The notes: generated by a model from the sequence alone, not told the origin. A DNA stretch of 64,000 bases from an uncultured Prevotellaceae bacterium (GCA_902786665.1 CADADN010000024.1:18109-82108); one strand, 5' to 3'; shown: positions 1-10,500, counted from the first letter of the stretch. Made by a program: numbers and translations.

Positions 1-1086
1 GCCATCGCAGGAATGGAAGCCTTCACCCTCAACCCCTTCGCCGGCGCACATGGCGAATTGACGGGATTGATGGTCATCCGTGACTACCACCTCGAGCGCG
101 GCGACCAAAAGCGCGTGAAAGTCATCGTCCCCGACTCCGCCCACGGCACCAACCCCGCATCAGCTGCCGTCTGCGGACTGGAAGTGGTGGAAGTGAAGAG
201 CCGCGCCGACGGATGCGTGGACGTGGACGATCTGCGCGCCTTGCTCGACGACAGCGTGGCGGCCATGATGATGACCAACCCCAACACGCTGGGACTCTTC
301 GAGCGCGACATCCCCGAAATAGCCAAACTCGTACATAAGTGCGGCGGCCTGATGTACTACGACGGAGCCAATCTCAACCCATTGCTAGGTGTGTGCCGTC
401 CCGGCGACATGGGCTTTGACGTGATGCACATCAACCTCCACAAGACCTTCGCCACCCCACACGGCGGAGGAGGTCCCGGCAGCGGCCCCGTGGGCGTGCG
501 CAAGGGTCTGGAGCACCTGCTCCCCTCCCCTCGCGTCACCTTCGACGGCGAGCACTACCATCTCGTACGCGACAAGGAGGCCATCAGCGTGGGAGCCTTC
601 CTCGGCAACTTCGGCGTGATTGTCAGGGCCTACACCTACATCCTCTCCTTGGGAAGGGAAAACCTGCGCATGGTGGGACCACTCGCCACGCTCAACGCCA
701 ACTACATCAAGGAGTCGCTCAAGGACCTCTATGAACTGCCCATCGACGGGCTGTGCAAGCATGAGTTCGTCTTCGACGGCTTGAAGGACAAGAGCACCGG
801 CGTAACGACGATGGACGTGGCGAAACGACTGCTCGACTACGGCTACCACGCTCCCACCATCTACTTCCCGCTACTCTTCCACGAGTCGCTGATGATAGAA
901 CCGACGGAGAGCGAGAACCTCGACACCATCGACGGCTTCATCGACGTGATGCGCCGCATCGCCGAGGAAGCAGCCACGCAGCCTGACCTGGTGAAAAACG
1001 CACCGCACAACACACCCATCGGAAGGGTGGACGATGTGAAAGCCGCCAGGCAACCCATCCTCACCTACAAGAAGATGAAAGGTTGA
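1..1086 (+). CDS. gcvPB: glycine dehydrogenase (decarboxylating) subunit 2, 5' end outside the window
   Basis: C-terminal 361 residues of the PLP-dependent P-protein of the glycine cleavage system, which decarboxylates glycine and passes the aminomethyl group to the lipoyl arm of GcvH. The frame is open from base 1, so the start lies upstream. Visible family landmarks are the AHGTNPASA stretch, [16 protein letters not shown] and the PLP-lysine motif NLHKTF (lysine codon at 442-444) followed by a glycine-rich loop [12 protein letters not shown]. This pattern fits the GcvPB half of the split enzyme; whether the upstream half is separate (gcvPA) or fused cannot be seen here. lpdA, the L-protein, follows 29 bases after the stop, which suggests co-transcription of two glycine-cleavage components. 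Confidence 0.95.
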   Translation, partial: AIAGMEAFTLNPFAGAHGELTGLMVIRDYHLERGDQKRVKVIVPDSAHGTNPASAAVCGLEVVEVKSRADGCVDVDDLRALLDDSVAAMMMTNPNTLGLFERDIPEIAKLVHKCGGLMYYDGANLNPLLGVCRPGDMGFDVMHINLHKTFATPHGGGGPGSGPVGVRKGLEHLLPSPRVTFDGEHYHLVRDKEAISVGAFLGNFGVIVRAYTYILSLGRENLRMVGPLATLNANYIKESLKDLYELPIDGLCKHEFVFDGLKDKSTGVTTMDVAKRLLDYGYHAPTIYFPLLFHESLMIEPTESENLDTIDGFIDVMRRIAEEAATQPDLVKNAPHNTPIGRVDDVKAARQPILTYKKMKG

Positions 1087-1115
1087 GCCACGGCCTTGAC
1101 AACAAAAGAAACAAC

Positions 1116-2450
1116 ATGCAAACATCCGACCTGATCATCATCGGCAGCGGTCCTGGAGGATACAGGGCCGCTGCATACGCAGCAAGCAAAGGTCTCAGCG
1201 TGACCATCATCGAGGAAGGAGCCGTAGGAGGCACCTGCCTCAATGCCGGCTGCATCCCCACCAAAGCCCTCGCCCGCAACGCCGAAGTCATCGACACACT
1301 ACGAAAAGCCGAGACTTTCGGACTCCAGCACCTGAACTACGACCTGGACTTCCGCCAAGTGATGGCACGCAAGCAACAAGTGGTGGAAACCTTGCGGAAA
1401 GGAGTGGAGACGCTTCTCTCTGCGCCCGGCATCTCACTGGTGAGGGGCAAGGCACGTTTCACCGCAACCAAGGTGGTGACCGTGGGCGACGAGGAATACA
1501 CAGCCACCTCCATCATCATCGCCACCGGTTCCACTGCCAAGCGACTTCCCATCCCTGGCAACGACCATCCAAAGGTTGTGACTTCCACTGAGTTGCTCAA
1601 CATAGACCACATCCCGCAACGAATGGTCATCATCGGCGCCGGCGTGGTGGGGATGGAGTTCGCCTCCATCTTCAACAGCTTCGGCAGCGAGGTGACAGTG
1701 CTGGAATACCTGAAGGAATGCCTGCCCATGCTCGACAGCGACATCGCCAAACGACTGCGCCAGACACTCTCCAAGTGCGGCATCAACTTCGTGATGCAAG
1801 CCAATGTGAAAGAGGTCAATGACGAAGGCGTGACCTATGAGCGGAAAGGCAAGAGCGCCATCGTCGAAGGCGACGTGGTGCTGATGGCCACCGGCAGGGC
1901 TCCCCGCACCGAAGGACTGCAACTGGAAAACACCCAAGTGGAAATCGCCCGGACTGGCATCCTTGTCGACGAGCATTATGAAACCACGTGTGCCGGCGTC
2001 TACGCCATCGGCGATGTCAACGGCCGCATCATGCTGGCCCACGCTGCCACGGCGCAAGGCCTGCACGTGGTGAACAGAATCCTGGGATGCGAGGACAATA
2101 TGGAACTCGACATCATCCCCTCCGCCATCTTCACCAATCCCGAAGCAGCCGGAGTGGGTGTCACCGAGGAGGAATGCAAGCAAAACGGCATTCCCTGTTT
2201 CTGCAGGAAAGGCTTCCACCGCGCCAACGGCAAGGCCCTGGCGATGGACGAGGCCGAGGGCATGGTGAAACTGGTGTTCGCACAAGAAAACGGATTGCTT
2301 ATCGGATGCCATGCCTTCGGGGCACACTCCGCCGACATGGTGCAGGAGGCTTCCGCACTGATGACCCGAAATGTCACACTCAACGACTTGCGCGACATCG
2401 TGCACATCCATCCCACCATAGGGGAAATCATTCAAGACGCCTGCTGGTGA
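1116..2450 (+). CDS. lpdA: dihydrolipoyl dehydrogenase (L-protein / E3)
   Basis: 444-residue flavoenzyme that reoxidises dihydrolipoamide with NAD+. The N-terminal FAD site GSGPGGY (residues 10-16) and the redox disulfide GGTCLNAGC (Cys41 and Cys46) are intact, a second dinucleotide fold GAGVVGMEFAS follows near residue 170, and the C-terminal dimer domain carries the catalytic His-Pro pair in HIHPTIGEI. A longer frame starts with TTG at 1083, overlapping gcvPB; the ATG at 1116 is preferred because the FAD-binding strand begins a few residues later, as is usual in the family. Position behind gcvPB suggests it serves the glycine cleavage system, though E3 can also serve 2-oxoacid dehydrogenases. 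Confidence 0.95.
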   Translation: MQTSDLIIIGSGPGGYRAAAYAASKGLSVTIIEEGAVGGTCLNAGCIPTKALARNAEVIDTLRKAETFGLQHLNYDLDFRQVMARKQQVVETLRKGVETLLSAPGISLVRGKARFTATKVVTVGDEEYTATSIIIATGSTAKRLPIPGNDHPKVVTSTELLNIDHIPQRMVIIGAGVVGMEFASIFNSFGSEVTVLEYLKECLPMLDSDIAKRLRQTLSKCGINFVMQANVKEVNDEGVTYERKGKSAIVEGDVVLMATGRAPRTEGLQLENTQVEIARTGILVDEHYETTCAGVYAIGDVNGRIMLAHAATAQGLHVVNRILGCEDNMELDIIPSAIFTNPEAAGVGVTEEECKQNGIPCFCRKGFHRANGKALAMDEAEGMVKLVFAQENGLLIGCHAFGAHSADMVQEASALMTRNVTLNDLRDIVHIHPTIGEIIQDACW

Positions 2451-2484
2451 CTTTCCCGGATTGAAAATAGCGGGACATATTTTT

Positions 2485-2596
2485 ATCACGAATTAGAGAA
2501 TCAGAGACTTTTGGAGATGCCATGACGATAGGTGTGCCGGCACAACCGGCACCTACGGAGAACCGACAAAAAGCAGATGATTCCCTAATTCGTGAT
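2485..2596. repeat. nested inverted repeat, intergenic
   Basis: A 19-bp arm at 2485-2503 (ATCACGAATTAGAGAATCA) is the reverse complement, with one mismatch, of 2578-2596. Nested inside is a GC-rich hairpin, GTGCCGG at 2534-2540 with CCGGCAC at 2546-2552. The AATTCGTGAT core recurs at 16323-16332. The organisation resembles a REP-like or small MITE-like palindromic element, but no target duplication was identified. Confidence 0.6.
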
Positions 2597-2625
2597 TACA
2601 AAACAAACTCCAAGAACAATTCTCC

Positions 2626-2691
2626 AATTCGATATTCGGGATAATAAAGACCAACTGACAATTCGCTAATTCGATGATTCGGGATAATAAA
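2626..2691. repeat. AT-rich direct repeat, two copies
   Basis: The 23-24 bp sequence AATTCGAT(G)ATTCGGGATAATAAA occurs at 2626-2648 and again at 2668-2691, differing by one inserted base. It lies between the nested inverted repeat and the ribE-leader promoter and shares the AATTCG core with the neighbouring arms. Confidence 0.65.
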
Positions 2692-2721
2692 AAAAGAATT
2701 TCGCTAATTTGGGATGAAACA

Positions 2722-2753
2722 TTTGGAGAATTGTGGGGAAAGTCGTATTTTTG
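2722..2753 (+). promoter_or_regulatory. Bacteroidetes-type promoter for the ribE leader RNA
   Basis: TTTG at 2722-2725, a 20-bp spacer and TATTTTTG at 2746-2753 match the TTTG / TAnnTTTG consensus of the Bacteroidetes primary sigma factor. Transcription is expected to begin near 2760, just before the structured leader. Confidence 0.8.
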
Positions 2754-2759
2754 CACCCA

Positions 2760-2958
2760 GAAAGAGACATCAGGTCGTATCGGGTTAGATCGGGATACTC
2801 ATCAAATTATTTCGAAAAAAAGAGAACACCTCTCTTGTCAATGGCGGGCCACATCCGAAAGGAGAGCTGCAAAGCCGGTGGATTACAAAGACGGAAAGCT
2901 CTCAAATCATTAGAAAACGGAGTTTTCATCACATCACCGATACGACCTTCTTTTTTTT
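2760..2958 (+). ncRNA. structured leader or small RNA upstream of ribE, class not recognised
   Basis: A perfect 11-bp closing stem, GGTCGTATCGG (2773-2783) with CCGATACGACC (2937-2947), encloses about 150 nt and is followed at once by TTC and a run of eight T, as in an intrinsic terminator. Inside are at least three local helices: AAGAGA/TCTCTT (2820-2825 / 2831-2836), GAGAGCT/AGCTCTC (2862-2868 / 2897-2903) and GAAAAC/GTTTTC with a 3-nt loop (2913-2918 / 2922-2927). A consensus promoter lies just upstream and the ribE start is 23 nt downstream of the T-run. I looked for the conserved core of the FMN riboswitch and did not find it. It may be a cis-acting attenuator or riboswitch of another class, or a free-standing RNA of about 200 nt. 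Confidence 0.6.
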
Positions 2959-2980
2959 CACTTACCAAAAGCCCAATCCC

Positions 2981-3583
2981 ATGTTTTCCGGAATAGTAGA
3001 AGAAATGGCCACCGTAACCGCATTGAGACGCGACGGCGGCAATGTGGACTTCACGCTGACATGCTCATTTGTCAACGAGTTGAAAATCGACCAAAGTGTC
3101 AGCCACAACGGCGTATGCCTCACAGTGGTGGCCATCGACAATGACCAGTATACCGTCACTGCCATGCGCGAGACACTGGAAAAATCCAACCTCGGTCTGC
3201 TCAACGTGGGCGACCGTGTGAACGTGGAGCGCTCCATGCTGATGAACGGACGCTTGGACGGCCACATCGTGCAAGGCCATGTGGACGGCACCGCACGTTG
3301 CATCGCCAAGGAAGACGCCGACGGCAGCACCTATTTCACTTTCGAGCACGAATTCTCCCCCGAGATGGCGCGACGCGGCTACTTCACTGTCGACAAGGGC
3401 AGCGTCACCGTCAACGGCGTATCGCTCACTGTCTGCAATCCCACCGAGCGCACCTTCCAAGTGGCCATCATACCCTACACGATGGAGAACACCAACTTCT
3501 GCCACATCGAGGTAGGCACAACCGTCAACCTGGAGTTCGACATCCTGGGAAAATACATCGCCCGCCTCCAAAGCCTGGCATAG
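2981..3583 (+). CDS. ribE: riboflavin synthase, alpha subunit
   Basis: 200-residue enzyme that dismutates two 6,7-dimethyl-8-ribityllumazine molecules to riboflavin and a pyrimidinedione. The N-terminus MFSGIVEE is the family hallmark, and the protein consists of two homologous lumazine-binding repeats (about residues 1-97 and 98-195): NGVCLTV in the first corresponds to NGVSLTV in the second, and GHIVQGHVDG lies at the junction. Length is normal for the trimeric enzyme. The gene stands alone behind a structured leader RNA, which is where flavin-synthesis genes are often controlled in bacteria; here the link is positional only. Confidence 0.96.
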   Translation: MFSGIVEEMATVTALRRDGGNVDFTLTCSFVNELKIDQSVSHNGVCLTVVAIDNDQYTVTAMRETLEKSNLGLLNVGDRVNVERSMLMNGRLDGHIVQGHVDGTARCIAKEDADGSTYFTFEHEFSPEMARRGYFTVDKGSVTVNGVSLTVCNPTERTFQVAIIPYTMENTNFCHIEVGTTVNLEFDILGKYIARLQSLA

Positions 3584-3588
3584 GACCA

Positions 3589-3699
3589 TAGTGGCTATAG
3601 AGACTATAGAAACTATAGAGACTATAGAGACTATGGAGACTATAGAAACTATAGAGACTATAGAGACTATAGTGCCTATAGAGACTATAGAGACCATAG
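3589..3699. repeat. degenerate 9-bp tandem repeat (unit GACTATAGA)
   Basis: About twelve imperfect copies of a 9-bp unit based on GACTATAGA begin six bases after the ribE stop codon. The 9-bp period keeps a frame open that would read Ile-Glu-Thr repeatedly, but composition, position and lack of a start context argue that it is not coding. Related units (GGACTATAGA) occur after rny near 53990. Confidence 0.85.
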
Positions 3700-3773
3700 G
3701 AAAAACCAGGGATACCATCGCCTGGCAATCCTTAAAAATCCCTAAAGAGGGTGTGCAAACAAACTATTTTGCT

Positions 3774-3781
3774 TACCTTTG
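3774..3781 (+). promoter_or_regulatory. -7 element for the T9SS type B protein gene
   Basis: TACCTTTG matches TAnnTTTG and lies 24 bases before the start codon at 3806. No clear TTTG is seen about 20 bp upstream. Confidence 0.5.
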
Positions 3782-3805
3782 CGTTTTTAGAAGAAAACAT
3801 CATCC

Positions 3806-4534
3806 ATGTCACGCATCATCACCATCATAGCGTTATTGCTCTGCTTCCCCAGCATCAGGGCACAAGACACCGCGCCGGAAATCAACCCCACGGCGACCTA
3901 CACCAATAGCAAAGGCGAGGAAGAGACGAGTGAAGAATATTCCGGTCCCGCCCCCCTGAAGGCGAGGTTCCAAGCCAACCCCTCCAACACCGACGGTTGG
4001 TCGGAGTATTACGAATGGCGCTTCACCAAGGAAGGTGAGAGCGGCCCACAAGAGCCCTATCTCATCCGTTACGAGCAAGACACCGAATACACCTTCACCG
4101 ACTCCGGCTCCCACCGCATCGTGTGCTACGCCATCTTCACCCAGGGCAACGACACCATTGCCTTCACCGATGAATATTGGAATGATGTGGGTCCCCTGCG
4201 TGTCACCATCAGCGAGAGCAAACTCGACATGCCCAACGCCTTCTCACCCAATGGCGACGGCATCAACGACATCTACAAAGCCAAGGAAGGCTACCAAAGC
4301 CTGGTGGAGTTCCATGCCATCATCTTCAACCGTTGGGGACAGAAAATCTATGAGTGGGACGACCCCGACGGAGGATGGGACGGCACCCACCACGGCCAGG
4401 ATGCACGGCAGGGTGTCTATTTCGTCGATGTAAAAGCCAAGGGAGCCGACGGAAGAAAATACCACATACGACGCGACGTCAACCTCCTCAGAGGCTATAC
4501 TGAGAATACCAACGCCACCCCAGCCGACAACTAA
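3806..4534 (+). CDS. secreted protein with C-terminal T9SS type B (CHU_C-like) sorting domain
   Basis: 242 residues. Residues 1-20 form a signal peptide (hydrophobic core ending in IRAQ). The middle, about 45-135, has a PKD-like look with alternating aromatic strands and the typical 'SGSHRIVCYAI' edge. From about residue 142 the sequence PNAFSPNGDGIND, then FNRWGQKIYEW and GWDG, then GVYFVDVKA, is the gliding-motility/type B C-terminal domain that directs export across the outer membrane through the type IX secretion system in Bacteroidetes. The tail past the domain is slightly longer than usual. The cargo function is not evident; the mature protein is little more than a small beta domain plus the sorting signal. 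Confidence 0.85.
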   Translation: MSRIITIIALLLCFPSIRAQDTAPEINPTATYTNSKGEEETSEEYSGPAPLKARFQANPSNTDGWSEYYEWRFTKEGESGPQEPYLIRYEQDTEYTFTDSGSHRIVCYAIFTQGNDTIAFTDEYWNDVGPLRVTISESKLDMPNAFSPNGDGINDIYKAKEGYQSLVEFHAIIFNRWGQKIYEWDDPDGGWDGTHHGQDARQGVYFVDVKAKGADGRKYHIRRDVNLLRGYTENTNATPADN

Positions 4535-4602
4535 GGCTTTAGACTTTAGACTTTTAGACTTTAGCTTTTAGGCTTTAGACTTGAGTTTTTAGACTTAAGT
4601 TG
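4532..4602. repeat. degenerate 7-bp tandem repeat (unit TTTAGAC)
   Basis: Roughly nine imperfect copies of CTTTAGA/TTTTAGA start at the stop codon of the preceding gene and end about 40 bases before uvrA. No reading frame or hairpin explains it. Confidence 0.75.
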
Positions 4603-4644
4603 GCTTAGGAGGTAAGACATGTTAGAATAAGAAAGAAGAGAGCG

Positions 4645-7470
4645 ATGCAGCGTGAAGACGAGAAAATCAATGTATGGGGCGCCCGCGTCCACAACCTGAA
4701 AAACATTGATGTGGAAATCCCCCGTGGGAGCCTGACTGTGATCACCGGTCTCTCGGGGTCGGGCAAGTCGTCGCTTGCCTTTGATACCATCTACGCAGAA
4801 GGCCAGCGCCGCTACATAGAGACCTTTTCCGCCTACGCCCGCAATTTCCTCGGAGGGCTGGAACGACCCGACGTGGACAAGATCACCGGTCTGAGTCCCG
4901 TCATCAGCATCGAACAGAAAACCACCAACAAGAATCCTCGCTCCACTGTCGGCACTACCACGGAGATTTACGACTACATGCGCCTCCTTTGGGCGCGTGC
5001 GGGCACCGCCTACAGCTACCACACGGGAGAGGAGATGGTGAAATACACAGAGGAGAAGGTGCTTGAGATGATTCTCACCCGATACGAGGGTCACGCCATC
5101 TACATCCTCGCACCCCTTGTCAGGCAGCGCAAAGGCCACTACCGCGAACTCTTCGAGAGCATGCGTCGCAAAGGCTACCTTTACATCCGCGTGGACGGCG
5201 AGATACTTGAGATAGAGCGTGGGATGAAGGTGGACCGCTACAAGAACCACAACATCGAAGTGGTGGTGGACAAGTTGAAGGTGCAAGGCAAGGACGACGA
5301 CCGACTGCGACGCAGTGTGGACAATGCCATGCGCCAAGGCGACGGCATCGTGATGATTCTCGACAACACCGACGGCACGCTGCGCAACTACTCCAAGCGC
5401 CTGATGTGTCCCACCACCGGCATATCCTATGCCGACCCGGCACCCAACAGGTTCTCTTTCAACTCCCCCGAAGGCGCATGCCCACATTGCAAGGGATTGG
5501 GGTATATCAACCAAATCGACCTGGGCAAGGTGATTCCCGACCGCGGACTATCCATCGCCGAGGGTGCCATCGTCCCGCTGGGGAAATACAAGAACCAGAT
5601 GATTTTCTGGCAAATAGACGCCATCCTGCAAAAAGTGGGCTGCACGGTGAAGACACCCGTTGCAGACATCCCCGAGGAGGCTCTTGCCGAAGTGCTCTAC
5701 GGCACACTCAACAACGTGCGCATCGCCAAGGAACTCGTACACACGTCCAGCGACTATTTCATCCCCTTCAACGGCGTCATCAAATACCTCCGCCAAGTGA
5801 TGGAGAACGACGATAGCGCCAGCGGACAGAAATGGGCCGACCAGTTTCTTGCCACCTGCAAATGCCCGGAATGCCAAGGGCAGCGTCTCAACAGGGAGTC
5901 GCGCTCCTTCCGCATCTGGGACAAGAACATCGCAGAGGCATCCGACCTCGACATCAGCCAACTGAAAGAATGGCTCGATGAAGCCGAACAGCATCTGGGA
6001 AGCAAGGAAGGAAAAATCGCCACGGAAATACTCAAGGAAATCCGCACACGACTCGATTTCCTGCTCGAGGTGGGACTCGACTATCTCTCCCTCAACCGCC
6101 AGTCGTCATCCCTCTCGGGTGGCGAGAGCCAGCGCATCCGACTTGCCACACAAATAGGCTCGCAACTGGTCAACGTGCTCTACATCCTCGACGAACCCAG
6201 CATCGGACTTCACCAACGCGACAACGACAAACTCATAGCCAGCCTCAAACAACTGCGCGACATCGGCAACACCGTCATCGTGGTGGAACACGACAAGGAG
6301 ATGATGCTAGCAGCCGACTACATCGTGGACATCGGACCCAAGGCCGGCCGCAAAGGCGGAGAAGTGGTGTTCCAAGGACCTACGGAGGCCATGCTTAAAG
6401 AACACACCATCACCAGCCAATACCTCAACGGCGAGAAGCACATCCCACTGCCCGACCATCGGCGCAAGGGGAACGGCAACAGCCTATGGCTCAGGGGGGC
6501 CAAGGGCAACAACCTCAGGGGCATCGACGTGGAATTCCCCTTGGGAAAACTCATCGTGGTGACGGGCGTCAGCGGCTCGGGCAAGTCGACGCTGGTGAAC
6601 GAAACACTGCAACCCATCCTATCCCAGCATTTCTATCGCTCGCTGAAAGCCCCCATGGCATACGACAGCATCGAGGGCATCAAACTGGTGGACAAGGTGG
6701 TGAACGTGGACCAGTCGCCCATAGGCCGCACGCCGAGGTCGAACCCTGCCACCTACACCGGGGTGTTCGGCGACATCCGCTCCCTCTTCGTGGGCTTGCC
6801 GGAAGCAAAAATCCGTGGCTACAAGCCCGGACGCTTCTCCTTCAACGTGAAAGGCGGGCGCTGCGAGAACTGCGGCGGCAACGGCTACCGCAACATCGAG
6901 ATGAACTTCCTCCCCGACGTGATGGTGCCTTGCGAAGTGTGCCATGGCAAGCGTTACAACCGCGAGACGCTGGAGGTGAGATACAAGGGCAAGTCCATCG
7001 CCGACGTGCTCGACATGACCATCAACCAAGCAGTGGAGTTCTTCGAGAACGTACCCAACATCCTGCACAAAATCAAGACCATGCAAGACGTGGGACTGGG
7101 CTATGTCAAATTGGGACAACCCTCCACCACGCTATCAGGAGGCGAAAGCCAACGCGTGAAGCTGGCCACCGAACTCTCCAAGCGCGACACCGGCAAGACG
7201 CTCTACATCCTCGACGAACCTACCACGGGCCTGCACTTCGAGGACATCCGCATACTTATGGACGTCCTGCAACGCCTGGTGGACCGTGGCAACACCGTCG
7301 TCGTCATCGAGCACAACCTCGACGTCATCAAACTGGCCGACCACATCATCGACATGGGTCCCGACGGCGGGCGTGGCGGAGGCCACGTGGTGTGCACCGG
7401 CACACCCGAGGAGGTGGCTGCCAGCGGAAAGGGCTACACCTCCCTATTCCTCCAAAAAGAGCTGGGCTGA
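4645..7470 (+). CDS. uvrA: excinuclease ABC subunit A
   Basis: 941-residue damage-recognition ATPase of nucleotide excision repair, which loads UvrB on lesions. Two ABC modules are complete: Walker [10 protein letters not shown] (35-43) and GVSGSGKST (about 641), signatures [10 protein letters not shown] (about 490) and [10 protein letters not shown] (about 830), each followed by a Walker B with LDEP. Three zinc modules are visible: CPHCKGLGY (about 278), CKCPECQGQ (about 405) and CENCGGNGY...CEVCHGKRY (about 739-765). Length equals that of standard UvrA. It is monocistronic, between a short-period repeat and a strong terminator that overlaps its stop codon. Confidence 0.98.
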   Translation: MQREDEKINVWGARVHNLKNIDVEIPRGSLTVITGLSGSGKSSLAFDTIYAEGQRRYIETFSAYARNFLGGLERPDVDKITGLSPVISIEQKTTNKNPRSTVGTTTEIYDYMRLLWARAGTAYSYHTGEEMVKYTEEKVLEMILTRYEGHAIYILAPLVRQRKGHYRELFESMRRKGYLYIRVDGEILEIERGMKVDRYKNHNIEVVVDKLKVQGKDDDRLRRSVDNAMRQGDGIVMILDNTDGTLRNYSKRLMCPTTGISYADPAPNRFSFNSPEGACPHCKGLGYINQIDLGKVIPDRGLSIAEGAIVPLGKYKNQMIFWQIDAILQKVGCTVKTPVADIPEEALAEVLYGTLNNVRIAKELVHTSSDYFIPFNGVIKYLRQVMENDDSASGQKWADQFLATCKCPECQGQRLNRESRSFRIWDKNIAEASDLDISQLKEWLDEAEQHLGSKEGKIATEILKEIRTRLDFLLEVGLDYLSLNRQSSSLSGGESQRIRLATQIGSQLVNVLYILDEPSIGLHQRDNDKLIASLKQLRDIGNTVIVVEHDKEMMLAADYIVDIGPKAGRKGGEVVFQGPTEAMLKEHTITSQYLNGEKHIPLPDHRRKGNGNSLWLRGAKGNNLRGIDVEFPLGKLIVVTGVSGSGKSTLVNETLQPILSQHFYRSLKAPMAYDSIEGIKLVDKVVNVDQSPIGRTPRSNPATYTGVFGDIRSLFVGLPEAKIRGYKPGRFSFNVKGGRCENCGGNGYRNIEMNFLPDVMVPCEVCHGKRYNRETLEVRYKGKSIADVLDMTINQAVEFFENVPNILHKIKTMQDVGLGYVKLGQPSTTLSGGESQRVKLATELSKRDTGKTLYILDEPTTGLHFEDIRILMDVLQRLVDRGNTVVVIEHNLDVIKLADHIIDMGPDGGRGGGHVVCTGTPEEVAASGKGYTSLFLQKELG

Positions 7471-7491
7471 ATAACAGCCCAGCTCTTTTTT
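7454..7491 (+). terminator. intrinsic terminator of uvrA, overlapping the stop codon
   Basis: Perfect 12-bp stem AGAGCTGGGCTG (7458-7469) / CAGCCCAGCTCT (7475-7486) with loop AATAA, flanked by A5 upstream and T6 downstream, so it can act in both directions. The uvrA stop codon lies at the loop edge. It also separates uvrA from the convergent lyase gene. Confidence 0.95.
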
Positions 7492-7525
7492 ACTCCTAAA
7501 TCCTCCTATTTTCTCCTAAAACTTC
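7492..7525. repeat. degenerate CTCCTA-type tandem repeat
   Basis: Four imperfect copies of a CTCCTAAAA-like unit fill the gap between the uvrA terminator and the stop codon of the convergent gene. The same kind of unit follows the C10 protease gene (44222-44301) and the small membrane protein gene near 33440. Confidence 0.55.
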
Positions 7526-10500
7526 CTATTTGCTCAAGAGGAAATTGACCAAGACGGTGACATCCACGACAGACGTCTCGCCGTCGCCATTGAGGTCGGC
7601 CTCAGCCGCCACCACCTGTCCGCTGTCATTATTCAAGAGGAAGTTGACCAGCAAAGTGACATCAACGATGGTCACGTCTCCGTCGTGGTTGAGGTCTCCC
7701 CAGATGTTTTTCCTCTCCAGTGGCACATAAGCAATGAACTTCTGCAGAGTAGCATTGGTCTTTCCGTAACTATAAGTACCTTGTTCCGTGGCATAGGTGT
7801 ATTCCTGGAAGATGTTGGCGGCATTGCCCAAGCTGTAATCATAGCGATGGTAAATAACCGTCCTCTCGTCCCCGAGGTCAGCGGCATGGAAGGTGGAGCC
7901 ACCGCTCTGTCCCAGTCCATAACCTTCAACGAGATGGAGGGCCGTCTGTCCTCCTGTATAGTCCACCCACAGCATTTCATCCTGGTCCACATACATGGTC
8001 TGAGAGGTGCTGTTCACCTTGTTGATGGCAAACGCATAGGCATTGTTCTTATTCCAGTTGGCAAACCGGTTCCACCCTCTGCAATCCACGCTGGTGTCTT
8101 CGTTGGTGTACCAGTAATCGGCCCCCATCACATTGGCAGCGTTGGTGACGGCAATGGTGTTGTAGTCGTGACTTTCATACTTGATGCCATACGGGACCTC
8201 CACGACATACGTGGCGGATGAAGGTGCGTATCCCTCAAAGTCGAGGTTGGCAGTTATAGTGAGTGTACCCGGCTGGGTGAAGGCATACGAAGTGAGGTCG
8301 CTGACTTGAGGCATCACCCTGATGTTGTCGATGTTGGCCCAAGACCAAGCCCTTCCCAGTGCGACTCCCATGCCCTGCACGTTCATATTGGCTCCGGCAT
8401 TGGCGGTATAGCTGCCTTGCAGCACGACAGAGGAACCGTTTTTCACCTCATAGGTGACAAGGCGGGTGTTTTTGTCGATGGTGATGGTGTAATGGCACCA
8501 TTTGTCACCGATGTTGGCTGTTGCCGACGAGCCATCCACGGCATAGTAGGTGTTGTAGTTGTTGCCACCGGTGAGCCGGAAGAGGTAGTTGTCGCCAGTG
8601 CTGTTGAAATATTTGTCTACTCCAGGCATGGCAGCTCCCTCTCCGAAGAGCACCAGTTCGTTGATGTTGTTCTGATTGGAATAGTGGAATTTGGCATCGA
8701 ATTCCACGGTGTATTTCTCCACACTTCCATAAAAGTTGGCGCCTGTGGTGTAGAAAGTCTTATAGGCTCGCCGAGTGCCACCAGAGTTTTCCGATGCGAT
8801 GTTGATGTATTTCCCGTCGTCTGTTTTGTGATAAACACTGCAACTTGCGGTCCAGTCTTCAGCTCCTGTGGCATTCTGATAGTCTTCATACAAGAAGGGG
8901 TCTGAAGCAGTGGTGCCCAAGTTGGTCACCACGCCGTCGAGGGAGGTGAAGGTGCCACTCAATGTCGGTGTGATGCCGTTGGTGGTGGTCGGCGTGACAC
9001 CCACCACGGGAAGGAAGGAATGATTGCTGCCTGGAAGGTTGGGATAGAGACTGCTCAAGTCGTATTCGTTCATACCAATGATGGCGAAGGTGGGTTTTTC
9101 TGCCGGCACGGACCCTCCTATGTTGACGTAGAGTTTTCCGTCCTGGTGTACGAGAGTGGCCGTGTTGACGCCAGAGGTCTTCACAATCACTTTTGTCAAG
9201 TCTCCCTCCACTTCCTGCACATTGCCGATGGGATAGATGCCACTGGGGAAACTGCTATTGAAACGTATCTGTATGACAGGGGCGATGAATTCCGGACCAT
9301 AGTTCTCCCAGGCATCAATGCCCACTTTGGAGTCATCGACGATGAGTTTGGTGGCGTTGATCCAGTCATGTTGGGTGTCATCGGTGCCGTTGTAGTCGAG
9401 CACCACCCGTGAGCCGTAGGCCATGTCGAGGGTGCCCACTTCCACGGTCGACAGACTCCCGCTGTTGGCTCCTCCCACGTTGAGTGTGGCTCCATATTCC
9501 ATTCTGATGCCTCCATTGAAGGTTCCGCCCGAGGAGTTGAGCGTGGTGAGTTTTCTCAGTGTGACCGGGCTATTCGTCAACGTTCCGTCGAAGTTGACCG
9601 TTCCTCCCCACACGTCGGTTTCCCCTGTGTAGGTGTGTGTGGCGGCAGCCATGTTGAGGATGCCGTCACCCTGCTTGACCAGTCTCATCTCTCCTGTCAA
9701 TGCTCCTCCGTTGAGGCTGCAGGTGTAGGTGGTGCGGGTGATGGCGGGATTGGTGGTGGAGTTGCTGTTGGTGCCTTGCACCCATGTAGGTACGTTGATG
9801 GTGAGGATGTAGGGAGCAGCGCCATCTTGCACGTTGAGCGAAGTGTTGGCATATTGGCAATGAAGGAGGTGCTGTCCGTTGTATGCCGTCCCAATGGTGG
9901 TGCCGGAAGCGATTTCCGTCCTGCCGTTTGTGGTCAGCGGCGGTGGGGCCTGTGTGAAGCCCTCCATTTCTCCAAGGAAGTAACTGAGGTGTGGCGGTTG
10001 GTTGTAGGCGTGCATCTGCCATACCATGGCCTGACGGTACTGGTGGTCGTGCCAAAGGGTGTAGATGGCGTGCTCCGTAGGCATGGCGGTGGTGTAGATG
10101 CGGATGGAGTCGTTGCCCTCTCCTACTCGTGCTATGAATTCCTCGCGCCAGTCGCCAATGATGTCTCCAAGGAAGCAGGGGTTGTTCTTCGTATAGTTGT
10201 TCATCTTGCAACCTGAAGAGGTGAACAAGCGTCCTGAACCAGGTTTGTCAATTTTTGCTTCACGCTCGGTTCCTGGGCTGTTGAACACCTCGGAAAGGAG
10301 GTCGCCATCCCAATAAACACGGAAGTTGAGGTCACTCCAACCAATATAATCACCAAGTTCGCTGATTACAGCATCCTTTACGCAACTCACCATGCCGGTC
10401 GAGACGGAGCGTCCCATGCTGCCGGGATAGTTGTTGGAGAAATTGGCGCAAAGGGCGCGTCCGTCATCTCCAGAACCTGTGGCACGATAGTATAATTGGC

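Noticed and set aside
2760-2958. FMN (RFN) riboswitch upstream of ribE
   Set aside because: The conserved core of that riboswitch is not found in the leader, although the position is right; the RNA was reported as an unrecognised class.
3589-3699. CRISPR array
   Set aside because: This and the other arrays are direct tandem repeats of 7-9 bp without spacers, and no cas gene is present.
3591-3830. Open frame of Ile-Glu-Thr repeats
   Set aside because: It arises from the 9-bp tandem repeat and runs into the promoter of the next gene; no start context.
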